Below, in pieces: positions 26,156 to 34,556 of a DNA stretch of 62,199 bases. The translations under genes were made by a program, and so were the position numbers. The notes beneath the pieces are model-generated. The model did not search any database. It was not told the DNA's origin and saw only the letters and a list, made by a program, of their open reading frames with translations. The stretch's first letter is position 1, and every line of letters starts with the position of its first letter. Source of the DNA: Bacillota bacterium (GTDB lineage: Bacteria; Bacillota_I; Bacilli_A; Erysipelotrichales; Erysipelotrichaceae); the NCBI GenBank assembly GCA_023388995.1, contig JAEWFD010000019.1:1-62199 (forward strand). The letters run 5' to 3'.

Positions 26156-26899
26156 ATGCTTGAGATCAAAGATGCGTATAAGCTTTATCGGCTTAAAGAT
26201 GAAGATGTTGTGGCACTCAATCATGTAAATATGACCATTGCAGATGGTTCATTGCTGGGAATCATGGGTGTCAGCGGGGCTGGCAAAACAACACTGCTTC
26301 GTTCACTGGCATTGCTGGAACCATTGACGAGTGGGCAGATTCTGTTGGATGGTGTTGATCTGACAGCAATTACCGAGGAAAAGAAAGCTGCATATCGAAA
26401 AAAAATCGGCGTTGTATTCCAAGGCTATCATTTATTCGAGCAGCAAACGGTCTTTCAAAATATTGCATATCCTTTGAAGATTCGCAAAGTGAAAAAAGAA
26501 GAAATTTTGCAAAAGGTATCGGAATTGATTCAACTGGTGGGATTAGATGGAAAAGAACATGCTTATCCTGTACAACTATCCGGGGGTCAGAAGCAGCGTG
26601 TTGCTATTGCAAGAGCGTTGGCCTGTGAACCATCGCTGCTGCTATGTGATGAGCCTACCAGTGCTTTAGATTCCATGACAACCAAATCCATCTTGCAACT
26701 GCTAGCTGATATTAATCAGAAAAAGCAAGTGACAATTGTGATTATTACCCACGAGCTGCATGTGGTGAAATCGATCTGTCAGCAAGTCTGCATTATTAAT
26801 GATGGTGAATTTGTGGAGTACGGCAGTGTCAAGGAAGTATTGGAACAACCTAAACATGCCTTCACAAAATTTCTGGTAGGGGGTGAATTACATGGCTGA
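26156..26899 (+). CDS. metN: MetN-like ABC importer ATPase lacking the NIL domain
   Basis: A 247-residue ATPase with Walker A GVSGAGKTT, signature LSGGQKQR, Walker B with DEPTSALD, and ITHEL. It resembles MetN but stops after the ATPase core, about 95 residues short of the first copy, so it has no methionine-sensing NIL domain. The stop is followed at once by an intact operon, so this is a natural short form rather than a broken gene. Transport would then not be trans-inhibited by internal methionine in the usual way. The Shine-Dalgarno is AGGAGGG. Confidence 0.9.
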   Translation: MLEIKDAYKLYRLKDEDVVALNHVNMTIADGSLLGIMGVSGAGKTTLLRSLALLEPLTSGQILLDGVDLTAITEEKKAAYRKKIGVVFQGYHLFEQQTVFQNIAYPLKIRKVKKEEILQKVSELIQLVGLDGKEHAYPVQLSGGQKQRVAIARALACEPSLLLCDEPTSALDSMTTKSILQLLADINQKKQVTIVIITHELHVVKSICQQVCIINDGEFVEYGSVKEVLEQPKHAFTKFLVGGELHG

Positions 26900-27536
26900 A
26901 TTGTTAATAAAGGGAAGTTTTGCGACATTATATATGACAACATTTTCGACTTTATTGGCATATGCGGTTGGAATGCCCTTGGGAATTGTCTTGATATTGA
27001 CAAGAGAAGGCGGCATCAAACGCAATCCGGTGATTTATCACATTCTGGAAGCAATCATCAATGTATGGCGCAGCATTCCATTCTTTATCCTCATGTTGAC
27101 GGCGATTCCCTTTATTCGGTTTGTTGTCGGCAAAGCGATTGGACCTACTGCGGTGTGTGTCGCATTATTCATTGGAGCTGTTCCCTTCGTTGCTCGCTTA
27201 GTTGAACAAAGCTTGCTGGAAGTAGGGGCAGGAATTGTGGAAAGCTGTATTGTAATGGGATCGACTACCTGGCAAATTGTGCTGGTACTGTTGCGGGAGG
27301 CAATTCCTTCTTTAATCAGGGGCGTTTCGATCACCTTTATCATGCTGATTGGATATTCCGCCATGGCAGGTTTCTTAGGTGGCGGCGGGCTTGGCGATAT
27401 CGCTGTACGATTTGGGTTATATCGCTATGAATATGAAACGATGTTGTATACATTGCTGGTTATTATAGTGATTGTAATGGTAGTTCAATGGATGTTTGCA
27501 AAACTTGCAAAACATGTGGATCGCAGGATCCGATAA
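26892..27536 (+). CDS. metI: Methionine-type ABC importer permease (second copy)
   Basis: A 214-residue MetI-like permease with about five membrane helices, coupling segment ESCIVMGSTTWQIVLVLLREAIPSL, and the C-terminal GYSAMAGFLGGGGLGDIAVRFG motif of the family. ATG 26892, with AGGGGGTG upstream, overlaps the ATPase gene by 8 bases; a GTG at 26883 is less likely. Confidence 0.92.
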   Translation: MAELLIKGSFATLYMTTFSTLLAYAVGMPLGIVLILTREGGIKRNPVIYHILEAIINVWRSIPFFILMLTAIPFIRFVVGKAIGPTAVCVALFIGAVPFVARLVEQSLLEVGAGIVESCIVMGSTTWQIVLVLLREAIPSLIRGVSITFIMLIGYSAMAGFLGGGGLGDIAVRFGLYRYEYETMLYTLLVIIVIVMVVQWMFAKLAKHVDRRIR

Positions 27537-27554
27537 AAGAAAAGGAGAAATAAC

Positions 27555-28361
27555 ATGAAAAGATTAGTATCAATTTGCACGCTTGCTGTATTACTTCTTG
27601 CTGGATGTGCAAGCAAACCGTCGGAACCAAAAGCCGATACAACAATTAAGGTGGGAGCATCTCCAACGCCGCATGCCATCATTTTAGAAGCCCTTCGTCC
27701 GGAAATTGAAAGCAAGGGATATAAACTGGAAATTGTGGAATTCAATGATTATGTACTTCCAAATACTGCCTTGGAAGCAAATGAGCTGGATGCCAACTAT
27801 TTTGCACATTTGCCTTACCAGGAAGATTTCAACGTGAAAAATGGCACCCATATCAAAAGTGTCTTGGCAGTGCATTTTGAACCATTTGGCATCTATCCGG
27901 GCAAAAGTGCATCACTGGATGATCTGAATGGAAAAACATTTGCGATTCCGAATGATACAACGAATGAAGCACGTGCATTGCAGTTGCTGGCAAAAAACGG
28001 GTATATTACGCTAGATCCAAGCAAAGGGTTGGAAGCTACTCCTAAAGATATCACTGAAAATCCGCATAATCTGCAATTTGTGGAACTGGAAGCTGCTACA
28101 ATTCCAAGAACCTTGGCAGACGTAGACTTCGGCATTATCAATGGCAACTATGCCTTGTCTGCTAATTTGGGGGATTCTGTATTGCTGACAGAAACAAGCG
28201 ACAGCGAAGGCGCAGCAAAATATGCAAATATTTTATGCGTCAAAGAAGGAAACGAAACTAGTGAAAAAACCAAAGTCTTGCTGGAAGCATTCAAATCAGC
28301 TGCAGTAAAACAAGTAGTTGCGGAAAAATTTGGTAAATTGGTAGTATTGGTGATTGAATAA
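27555..28361 (+). CDS. metQ: MetQ-like substrate-binding lipoprotein (second copy)
   Basis: A 268-residue NlpA-family lipoprotein with lipobox LAGC. Features GASPTPHAIILEAL, EIVEFNDYVLPNTALEANELDANYFAHLPYQE and HFEPFGIYPGK are closer to the common MetQ sequence than in the first copy, where the corresponding segments are GIVGSSRVWKHV and DLNAFQH. The two importers may therefore differ in ligand (for example L-Met versus D-Met, Met-sulfoxide or Met dipeptides); this is inference. No clear terminator follows before the lysine riboswitch promoter. Confidence 0.92.
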   Translation: MKRLVSICTLAVLLLAGCASKPSEPKADTTIKVGASPTPHAIILEALRPEIESKGYKLEIVEFNDYVLPNTALEANELDANYFAHLPYQEDFNVKNGTHIKSVLAVHFEPFGIYPGKSASLDDLNGKTFAIPNDTTNEARALQLLAKNGYITLDPSKGLEATPKDITENPHNLQFVELEAATIPRTLADVDFGIINGNYALSANLGDSVLLTETSDSEGAAKYANILCVKEGNETSEKTKVLLEAFKSAAVKQVVAEKFGKLVVLVIE

Positions 28362-28424
28362 GCGAAGGAAACCTAGTTTTGCTATGAAACAAATTGAAAG
28401 TCAAGAAACTTTTTGAAAAAGGTG

Positions 28425-28453
28425 TTGACAAGATACTGTTTCTTGCGTATACT
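28425..28453 (+). promoter_or_regulatory. Promoter of the lysine riboswitch operon
   Basis: TTGACA (28425-28430), 17 bases, TATACT (28448-28453), about 15 bases before the riboswitch. Confidence 0.88.
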
Positions 28454-28467
28454 AAGCCATATCAAGA

Positions 28468-28627
28468 AGATTATAGAGGTAGCGATGCAGATGAGTAATT
28501 CAGGGAGCCGGCGGGTGATGAACTGAATGAAAGGCAATCATCGCCGAACAGATGCATTGGCAAGTGTATCCTGTGGGGTTATGAGGAATACTTATAACAC
28601 TCCTTCATTCGAAGGGCGCTATCACAT
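28468..28627 (+). ncRNA. Lysine riboswitch (L box)
   Basis: The order of conserved pieces fits the L box: ATAGAGGTAGCG at the start of P1, GATGAGTAA, TGAAAGGCAATCATCGCCGAA, then GGGCGCTATC closing P1 (28614-28623). A terminator and the ABC importer genes follow. Bound lysine should favour termination, so the importer would be made when lysine is scarce. Recognition is by hand comparison with the lysC leader of Bacillus; a covariance search would settle it. Confidence 0.88.
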
Positions 28628-28638
28628 CCTATGTAAAT

Positions 28639-28663
28639 AAGATCGTGCTAGCACGATCTTTTT
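28639..28663 (+). terminator. Riboswitch-controlled terminator
   Basis: GATCGTGC (28641-28648) and GCACGATC (28651-28658) form the stem, extended by AA/TT outside, followed by TTTTT. Confidence 0.88.
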
Positions 28664-28686
28664 GATCATAGAGGAGGAAACTGAAT

Positions 28687-29508
28687 ATGAAAAGATTTGC
28701 TGCCGTATTACTTACACTAGGTCTTATTGCCGGATGTAGTTCAAATACAGGAAAACAAGAAGTACCAAGTACGATTGTTGTAGGGTTGGAGTGCAATTAT
28801 GCACCATTCAACTGGACGCAGGCTTCATCTAATGAAACTTCTGTTGAAATTAATGGCGGAGGGGGTCATTGTGACGGGTATGATGTCGTGATTGCCAGCA
28901 GAATTGCAGAGGCGATCGGAAAAACATTAGTTGTGAAAAAGACTGCTTGGGAAGCTCTGGAATCAGGCGTTGCCTTGAATTCCGGGGATATTGATATGAT
29001 TGTTGCGGGTATGACTGACACGGAACAGCGCCGCACCAACTTGGATTTCTCAGAATATTATTACAGTTCTGATATGGTGCTGATTGTCCGTAAAGACTCT
29101 TCGCTTGCGAATGCAACTTCGCTGGCTGATTTCAGCGGTGCGAAAGTGGTAGCGCAAAAAGGCACTTTGCATGATGAATTGGTAGATCAGATTCCAAATG
29201 TAGTACATGCGACACCGCTTGCTAATTTCCCGGTATTGTATGAAGCTGTTAAATCAAAAGATGCAGATGCGGCAGTGAGCGAACGTCCGGTTGCATTGGC
29301 TGCTATGAGTGCCAATCCTGATCTGGTTATCGTATCGTTTGCAGAAGGAAGCGGCTTTGATGTGAATGCAGAGGATGTTACTGTTTCTGTTGCTGTGAAA
29401 AAAGGCAACGCAGATCTAGTGGCAGCAATCAATGAAGCATTGCGTAAAATTACGCAAGAAGAGCGGGATCAAATCATGGCTGATGCCATTGCGCGTCAAC
29501 CAGAATAA
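28687..29508 (+). CDS. Amino-acid (probably lysine) binding lipoprotein of an ABC importer
   Basis: A 273-residue family 3 solute-binding protein with lipobox IAGC. Family features are IVVGLECNYAPFNWTQ, GYDVVIASRIAEAIG, DIDMIVAGMTDTEQR and VVAQKGTLHDEL. The lysine riboswitch upstream argues that lysine is the ligand; the protein alone would only indicate a polar amino acid. It is followed by the permease gene with a one-base overlap. Confidence 0.92.
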   Translation: MKRFAAVLLTLGLIAGCSSNTGKQEVPSTIVVGLECNYAPFNWTQASSNETSVEINGGGGHCDGYDVVIASRIAEAIGKTLVVKKTAWEALESGVALNSGDIDMIVAGMTDTEQRRTNLDFSEYYYSSDMVLIVRKDSSLANATSLADFSGAKVVAQKGTLHDELVDQIPNVVHATPLANFPVLYEAVKSKDADAAVSERPVALAAMSANPDLVIVSFAEGSGFDVNAEDVTVSVAVKKGNADLVAAINEALRKITQEERDQIMADAIARQPE

Positions 29509-30308
29509 TGAGTCAACTATTCTTTCCTGTGGCAGCAACCATGCCGCAGGATTTCTTTGGTCAAATGCTATTTTTATTCAAAGAGTATTATCCGCTCTTA
29601 CTCTTTGGAATTAAAAATACAATTTTAATTTCCATTACCGGAACAATTTTAGGTTTTCTTGGTGGCTTGCTGCTAAGTTCCATCCGGATGATGAAAGACA
29701 ATCGCCGCAGCCATATTGGTGTGCGCATTATTCGTTTTTTTCTTCGATTGTTATCAGGTATTTATATTGAAGTCATTCGTGGGACTCCGATGATGGTGCA
29801 GGCGATGGTTTTCTACTATGGTGGGCGATATATTGGGATTCGCTGGTCCAATCCGCTGATTGCCGGTATCTTCGTAGTATCGCTGAATACAGCAGCATAT
29901 ATGGCTGAAATTATCCGTTCAGGTATTCAAGCCATTGACAAAGGACAATTTGAGGGGGCTTATTCCTTAGGGATGAACGAGCTGCAAACAATGGTCTTTG
30001 TGATTCTGCCGCAAGCGATTCGCAATGCAATGCCTGCCATCGGCAATGAATTTGTCGTAAATATCAAAGACAGCAGTGTTTTGAATGTAATATCTGTTGT
30101 GGAGTTGTATTTCCAAACAGGATCTATGGCAGGAACGTATGGTACATTCTTCCCGGCGTTTACCATTGCCAGCGTGCTATATCTGATTTTAACCTATACA
30201 ACAACCCGAATTCTGCATGTCATTGAACGACGGATGAATATGCCAAAAGGCAGTTATCCGCGCTCTCAGACAGTGCCTCACGCAATTCATTTCAAGAAAG
30301 GGGAGTAA
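29508..30308 (+). CDS. Polar amino-acid ABC importer permease
   Basis: A 266-residue HisM/GlnP-type permease with about five membrane helices, the segment IEVIRGTPMMVQAM typical of the family, and the coupling loop EGAYSLGMNELQTMVFVILPQAIRNAMPAIGNEF. The ATG overlaps the stop of the binding-protein gene (TAATG) and has no strong Shine-Dalgarno, so translation is coupled. Confidence 0.93.
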   Translation: MSQLFFPVAATMPQDFFGQMLFLFKEYYPLLLFGIKNTILISITGTILGFLGGLLLSSIRMMKDNRRSHIGVRIIRFFLRLLSGIYIEVIRGTPMMVQAMVFYYGGRYIGIRWSNPLIAGIFVVSLNTAAYMAEIIRSGIQAIDKGQFEGAYSLGMNELQTMVFVILPQAIRNAMPAIGNEFVVNIKDSSVLNVISVVELYFQTGSMAGTYGTFFPAFTIASVLYLILTYTTTRILHVIERRMNMPKGSYPRSQTVPHAIHFKKGE

Positions 30309-30310
30309 AG

Positions 30311-31048
30311 ATGGAGCGAATTATTGAAATAAATCATGTAAAGAAACGCTTCGGACATCTCGAAGTCTTGAAAGATATTGAATTTCACATTGATAAAGGT
30401 GAAGTAATCTGCTTGATTGGCTCCAGCGGCAGCGGAAAGAGCACACTGCTGCGCTGTGTGAATCTGCTGGAAACACCGGATGAAGGACAAATACTATACC
30501 ACGGCAAAGATATTCTCAAAGGTGAAATGGATATGAGTGCTCATCGCAGCAAAGTTGGGATGGTATTTCAATCGTTTAACCTGTTCGGACATTTATCCGT
30601 GCTTGAAAATTGCATCATCGGGCAGCGAAAGGTATTGAAGCGCAGCAAAGAAGAAGCAACAGAAAAGGCGCTGTACTATCTGCAAAAAGTAGGAATGGAA
30701 GAATTTATTTATGCTTCTCCTAATCAAATCTCAGGTGGTCAGAAACAACGGGTTGCTATTGCACGAGCATTGGCGATGGATCCTGAAGTCTTGCTGTTTG
30801 ATGAACCTACAAGTGCATTGGATCCGGAAATGGTAGGAGAAGTATTGACTGTTATGACCGATCTTGCGAAAGAAGGATTGACGATGCTTGTTGTTACCCA
30901 TGAAATGGGGTTTGCACGAGAAGTTGCAAATCGTGTAGTTTTCATGGATCAGGGTGTCATTGTGGAAGAAGGCAGCAGTGCTGAGATTTTCTCCAATCCG
31001 AAAGAAGAACGAACTAAAATGTTCTTATCCAGAGTTTTAAACCGCTAG
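30311..31048 (+). CDS. Polar amino-acid ABC importer ATPase
   Basis: A 245-residue GlnQ-type ATPase with Walker A GSSGSGKST, signature ISGGQKQR, Walker B with DEPTSALD and VTHEMGFA. It starts 2 bases after the permease stop with AAAGGGG upstream and completes the lysine-regulated importer. Confidence 0.94.
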   Translation: MERIIEINHVKKRFGHLEVLKDIEFHIDKGEVICLIGSSGSGKSTLLRCVNLLETPDEGQILYHGKDILKGEMDMSAHRSKVGMVFQSFNLFGHLSVLENCIIGQRKVLKRSKEEATEKALYYLQKVGMEEFIYASPNQISGGQKQRVAIARALAMDPEVLLFDEPTSALDPEMVGEVLTVMTDLAKEGLTMLVVTHEMGFAREVANRVVFMDQGVIVEEGSSAEIFSNPKEERTKMFLSRVLNR

Positions 31049-31073
31049 CCAGGGAAGTTTCCCTGGTTTTTTT
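31049..31073 (+). terminator. Terminator of the lysine importer operon
   Basis: CCAGGGAA (31049-31056) pairs with TTCCCTGG (31059-31066) and a run of seven T follows. Confidence 0.85.
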
Positions 31074-31077
31074 ATGC

Positions 31078-31127
31078 TTGACAGTTATGGATTACAGTTG
31101 TAATATACTTATGACTACAAGTGTAAT
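31078..31127 (+). promoter_or_regulatory. Promoter with two BlaI-type operators
   Basis: TTGACA (31078-31083), 17 bases, TAATAT (31101-31106). Two TACA-N2-TGTA dyads are present: TACAGTTGTA (31093-31102), overlapping the -10, and TACAAGTGTA (31116-31125), near the start of transcription. This is the BlaI/MecI operator type, so the repressor gene just downstream is expected to control itself and its partner. Confidence 0.85.
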
Positions 31128-31141
31128 CGAAAGGAGATTCT

Positions 31142-31510
31142 ATGAACGAAGAAAGAATAACAGATGCAGAATTGGAAATTTTAAAGATACTATGGCTCAA
31201 GCAGCCTGCTTCCGCAAAGGAAATCAGCTTACGCATTGAATCCCATGCCTGGTCTGAGAAAACTGTTCGTACTTTAATCAGCCGTTTGCTGCAAAAGGGC
31301 ATTATTCAAGTGAATAAGCAAGGAAAAGAATATGTATTTCAGACTACGATATCCAAACAAGAATACCAAAACTATGTAACCAAAAGTATTGCAAATAAAG
31401 TATTTCAAGGATCTATGTCATCGATGGCACTGCATGTACTTCAAGATGTTTCTTTGTCAAAAGAAGATGTGCAGGAATTGAAGGATCTGCTGGCACGATA
31501 TGAGGATTGA
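31142..31510 (+). CDS. BlaI/MecI family transcriptional repressor
   Basis: A 122-residue winged-helix repressor: ITDAELEILKILW, SAKEISLRI, WSEKTVRTLISRLLQKGI and the basic wing, then a C-terminal dimerisation and cleavage region (NKVFQGSMSSMALHVL). In known systems the partner metalloprotease causes cleavage of the repressor. It follows two matching operators and overlaps the M56-M23 gene by 11 bases. No beta-lactamase or PBP2a gene is nearby, so the regulated target is either this operon or elsewhere. Confidence 0.93.
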   Translation: MNEERITDAELEILKILWLKQPASAKEISLRIESHAWSEKTVRTLISRLLQKGIIQVNKQGKEYVFQTTISKQEYQNYVTKSIANKVFQGSMSSMALHVLQDVSLSKEDVQELKDLLARYED

Positions 31511-33146
31511 TCCGCTGTTTGCGTTGCTGTCATCCAGCATTGCGATCGTAGTGGTGATTGGGATGCGTCTTTTGCTGCGCAAGTATGTGAGTGCCAAATG
31601 GCTGTCCTTGCTCTGGCTTCCTGTTGCATGGATGCTTTTGTTTCCGGTCCGGCTGCAAAGCCCGCTCAGCATCTATCAACCGGTGCAGCATATTATATAT
31701 CGTACACAGTCAGAAAGATTGGAGGTTCCGCTCATCCAGGAACAATCAGATTTGTTTACGGAAGAAGAGATTGTCCATCCTGTATTTGATTTGCAGCAGG
31801 TTGGTTATCTGATATGGGTAACGGGGAGTTTTATCATGCTTCTCTATTATGCAAGCATGGAATATCGGCTTGCACAAAAAATAGGGAAGAATCATATTGT
31901 TGATTCTGAATTAGAGAAGCGTGTGCGCATTATTACAAAGGGTGAATTACCTGTTTTGATCAGTGATGCTGTTAGTAATTGCATGTTATTTCAAAACCGT
32001 ATTTTTCTCAACAGCAAGCTGACAATGCTGGAAGATGAGGATTTGCATATGGTGCTGTGCCATGAAATGGCTCATTATCACAGATATCATCATTGGGTGC
32101 TGCAGATTATGAAATTTATTGCTGGTTTGTATTTTTTTCATCCTCTAATATATCTGATGAAGCATTTGGTAGATCTTGATTTAGATGAAATAGCGGATCA
32201 TGATGTAGGGTTGCAGTATAATCGTGTCCAATATTGTGAATTGCTGTTAAAGTTGGGTACAGAAGTTTCTTCCGCAGGAGTTCCTGCCATCAAAAAACAG
32301 ATTGGAGTGAAGGCTATGAAACAGCGTTTTTTAGCAATCTTAAATGAAAAGAGAATGAAGCTGTGGATGAAGCTGGGAATGGGGTTATGCATTGTATTTT
32401 TAGTTGCCTTATTTGTTCAGCCGCAGCAGGCAATTTCCAAAGTGACGTATTTAGTTCCTGTTGAAACAAAGTCAACTCGTAATGTCAGTTTCAGCAGTTC
32501 TTCCGAAGCAGTGCAAATTGTAGTGTCAGGTAACAAAGAAGATATTGCTGCCATTGTCGAACAGGAATTGGTGGCAATGGTTGACTTGGATCGCTTAGAA
32601 CTTATGATGGATTCACAAATGACGGATGCCGATGTGCAATATGGATCCGATCATTTGGATCGTTCAGTTTTGGAACGTGTTTCGATTGAAGCTGATCCAA
32701 TTGAAATTACGCAGCTTTCAGAGTATGAGGAAGAAGAGCCTCTTATCGTTGATCTGTCAGCTGTCAAGCCTATAAAATACATCTATCCAATTGATAATCC
32801 TGAGATTACATGTCGGTATGAGTGCTATGCAGGTCATAAAGCAGTTGATATCCGAAATAAAGAAAAAGACTATGCGCCCGTTTATGCAATTGCCGATGGC
32901 GTTGTAATAGCCAATTTATATAATTCGGTGAATGGATACCATATCAGAATTGAACATGATCAAAGCACAGTATCGGGATATAATCATTTTAAAGAAGCAT
33001 CGCCGCTTGCTGTTGGTGCAGCCGTAAAACAAGGAGATATTATTGGAATTAGCGGGCAGTCGGGGGTTGCGACTGGGCCGCATGTGCATTTGGTTTTAGA
33101 GAAAGATGGCAAAAGGGTGAATCCACTTGCTTATTTAGGAAAGTAA
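31500..33146 (+). CDS. BlaR1-like M56 metallopeptidase with C-terminal M23 (LytM) domain
   Basis: A 548-residue membrane protein. The N-terminal half has several membrane helices and an M56 zinc site HEMAHYH (H188, E189, H192), as in BlaR1/MecR1. Instead of a penicillin-binding sensor, the extracellular part ends in an M23 endopeptidase-like domain (about 420-548) with H446-x3-D450 and H528-V-H530, the zinc ligands of LytM-type enzymes. It probably senses or cuts peptidoglycan and signals to the repressor. The glycine usual in the first motif (HxGxD) is alanine here. The stop is followed directly by a terminator shared with the opposing gene. Confidence 0.9.
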   Translation: MRIDPLFALLSSSIAIVVVIGMRLLLRKYVSAKWLSLLWLPVAWMLLFPVRLQSPLSIYQPVQHIIYRTQSERLEVPLIQEQSDLFTEEEIVHPVFDLQQVGYLIWVTGSFIMLLYYASMEYRLAQKIGKNHIVDSELEKRVRIITKGELPVLISDAVSNCMLFQNRIFLNSKLTMLEDEDLHMVLCHEMAHYHRYHHWVLQIMKFIAGLYFFHPLIYLMKHLVDLDLDEIADHDVGLQYNRVQYCELLLKLGTEVSSAGVPAIKKQIGVKAMKQRFLAILNEKRMKLWMKLGMGLCIVFLVALFVQPQQAISKVTYLVPVETKSTRNVSFSSSSEAVQIVVSGNKEDIAAIVEQELVAMVDLDRLELMMDSQMTDADVQYGSDHLDRSVLERVSIEADPIEITQLSEYEEEEPLIVDLSAVKPIKYIYPIDNPEITCRYECYAGHKAVDIRNKEKDYAPVYAIADGVVIANLYNSVNGYHIRIEHDQSTVSGYNHFKEASPLAVGAAVKQGDIIGISGQSGVATGPHVHLVLEKDGKRVNPLAYLGK

Positions 33147-33165
33147 AAGGCGCTTAGCGCCTTTT
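33145..33165. terminator. Bidirectional terminator between convergent genes
   Basis: AAAAGGCGC (33145-33153), loop TTA, GCGCCTTTT (33157-33165) gives T runs on both strands. The loop TTA is itself the stop codon of the reverse-strand regulator. Confidence 0.85.
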
Positions 33166-33780
33166 ATAGTGGATATGAAGAAGTATTGCTGTGATAGGAA
33201 CAGAAATTAGTAAATATAAGAGTACCGGTACAAGGAATGGATGTCCAGGAAGATTCAGATGCAATATCTTTGTTAAAACATAGAAGATTGTATCCGGATT
33301 CATAATGCTATCCAATAAAAACATAATAGGGAAAGGTACCAGAAGCCAGATATTGAAGCAGTAAAATAGTGGTTGCGCAGGCAAGTTGTGCCGATATCGC
33401 AACAACTCGTATAAGCTGACACCGGCAATCTGGATCAAAAAGCCAAGGCTGATAATCAACAGGTTCTGGTATGAAAAATAGGCACTGAGCACGACAATGA
33501 ATCCCATCGCTATAATAGCGGTTCCTATCACATGGACTGGTACTCGCGATTCTGCGCTGGAATTGCCGGGTGCTGCTGTACTAACTTCATCAAGCAGCAA
33601 ATAATCGGTACTGACGCCAAACAGCTTGCTTAATTGGATTACATTCTCAACTTCCGGTATGGATTCGCCATTCTCCCATTTGGAAATGGCTTGGCGGGAA
33701 ACATAGAGCTGAGTTGCAAGCTGCTCTTGTGACAACCCGGCTTGTTTGCGTAATGTTTGCAGTTTATCTGATAGTGACAT
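33154..33780 (-). CDS. XRE-family regulator with membrane domain
   Basis: A 208-residue protein: N-terminal helix-turn-helix (about 5-62; KLQTLRKQAGLSQEQLATQLYVSRQAISKWENG), a short Ser/Ala linker, then four or so membrane helices (about 80-205). This layout is common in Firmicutes and usually regulates nearby membrane or stress genes; the target is not evident. AAGGAG on the reverse strand precedes the ATG. It is convergent to the M56-M23 gene and divergent from tseB. Confidence 0.88.
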   Translation of the reverse strand: MSLSDKLQTLRKQAGLSQEQLATQLYVSRQAISKWENGESIPEVENVIQLSKLFGVSTDYLLLDEVSTAAPGNSSAESRVPVHVIGTAIIAMGFIVVLSAYFSYQNLLIISLGFLIQIAGVSLYELLRYRHNLPAQPLFYCFNIWLLVPFPIMFLLDSIMNPDTIFYVLTKILHLNLPGHPFLVPVLLYLLISVPITAILLHIHYKRR

Positions 33781-34034
33781 AATAGTTCTCCTTACCGTTA
33801 TACTATAAGAAATTCTTCGCTAGCAATCTATCACTTGCACATGGAATTCGCGCAACTGGTAGTTGCATACGCAGAAAAGGTGACTTAAAGGGCAGATAGC
33901 ACTCATATATTTTCTTCTTCTGCTATTCGGAATCGACAGGGTCTATTGTAATAGTGTTGCGAAATTGTCTGCTTGTCCTGAATGATGATTGTATCATATG
34001 GATAATGAGATTCCAAGGTTGGCAGGAAAGTCCC

Positions 34035-34063
34035 TTGTGTATCCGCCTTTTTTTTTGTACAAT
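34035..34063 (+). promoter_or_regulatory. Candidate promoter of tseB-dnaD-nth
   Basis: TTGTGT (34035-34040), 17 bases, TACAAT (34058-34063), ending 17 bases before the tseB start codon. The rest of the 300-base region 33781-34080 shows no gene. Confidence 0.6.
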
Positions 34064-34080
34064 AGAACAAGGTGGTCAAG

Positions 34081-34554
34081 ATGAAAAAAGTGCTGAAAGT
34101 AATATTGCAGCTGATGCTGCTGTGTTTGTTATTTGTAGTGGGACTAGGGATCATTCACTTTGTTTATATTGTGAGCATCAACAGCAATCAGGAATGGCAG
34201 CTGCAAAAAAAATGCAAAGAATATGCACAAGCGAACGATGTGGAATTGCTGGAGTCATGGAATACTTTTTACTACAATGACCGCATCGATAATGTTGTCT
34301 GTGTGATAGAGGATATTTATCCCCGTTTTGTATGGGTAGATGGGGAAGGGACAGTATTAGCTTCGCGGAACTATCGCAGTTATCAGGAAATTGAAGGGTA
34401 TGAAAAAGAAGACAGCAAACAAACATATACGCTTTCCTTTTATGAAAACGAACCGGTGTATATTTGGAGACGGATCGCTGAAGATCAACTCCAAATTGGA
34501 TATTACAGCTTTGATTTTCCAAAGCTGCTGTTTGAGATAGATAGTGAGGAATAA
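34081..34554 (+). CDS. tseB: TseB/YpmB-like DUF5590 membrane protein
   Basis: A 157-residue protein with one N-terminal membrane helix (about 5-30) and an extracytoplasmic domain matching the YpmB/TseB layout (SWNTFYYNDRIDNVVCVI, YPRFVWVDGEGTVLASR). In Bacillus, TseB helps control the elongation penicillin-binding protein PBP2A. The position before dnaD and nth and near ponA matches ypmB. GTG 34072 is rejected in favour of ATG 34081, which follows AAGGTGG. Confidence 0.78.
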   Translation: MKKVLKVILQLMLLCLLFVVGLGIIHFVYIVSINSNQEWQLQKKCKEYAQANDVELLESWNTFYYNDRIDNVVCVIEDIYPRFVWVDGEGTVLASRNYRSYQEIEGYEKEDSKQTYTLSFYENEPVYIWRRIAEDQLQIGYYSFDFPKLLFEIDSEE

Positions 34555-34556
34555 GC

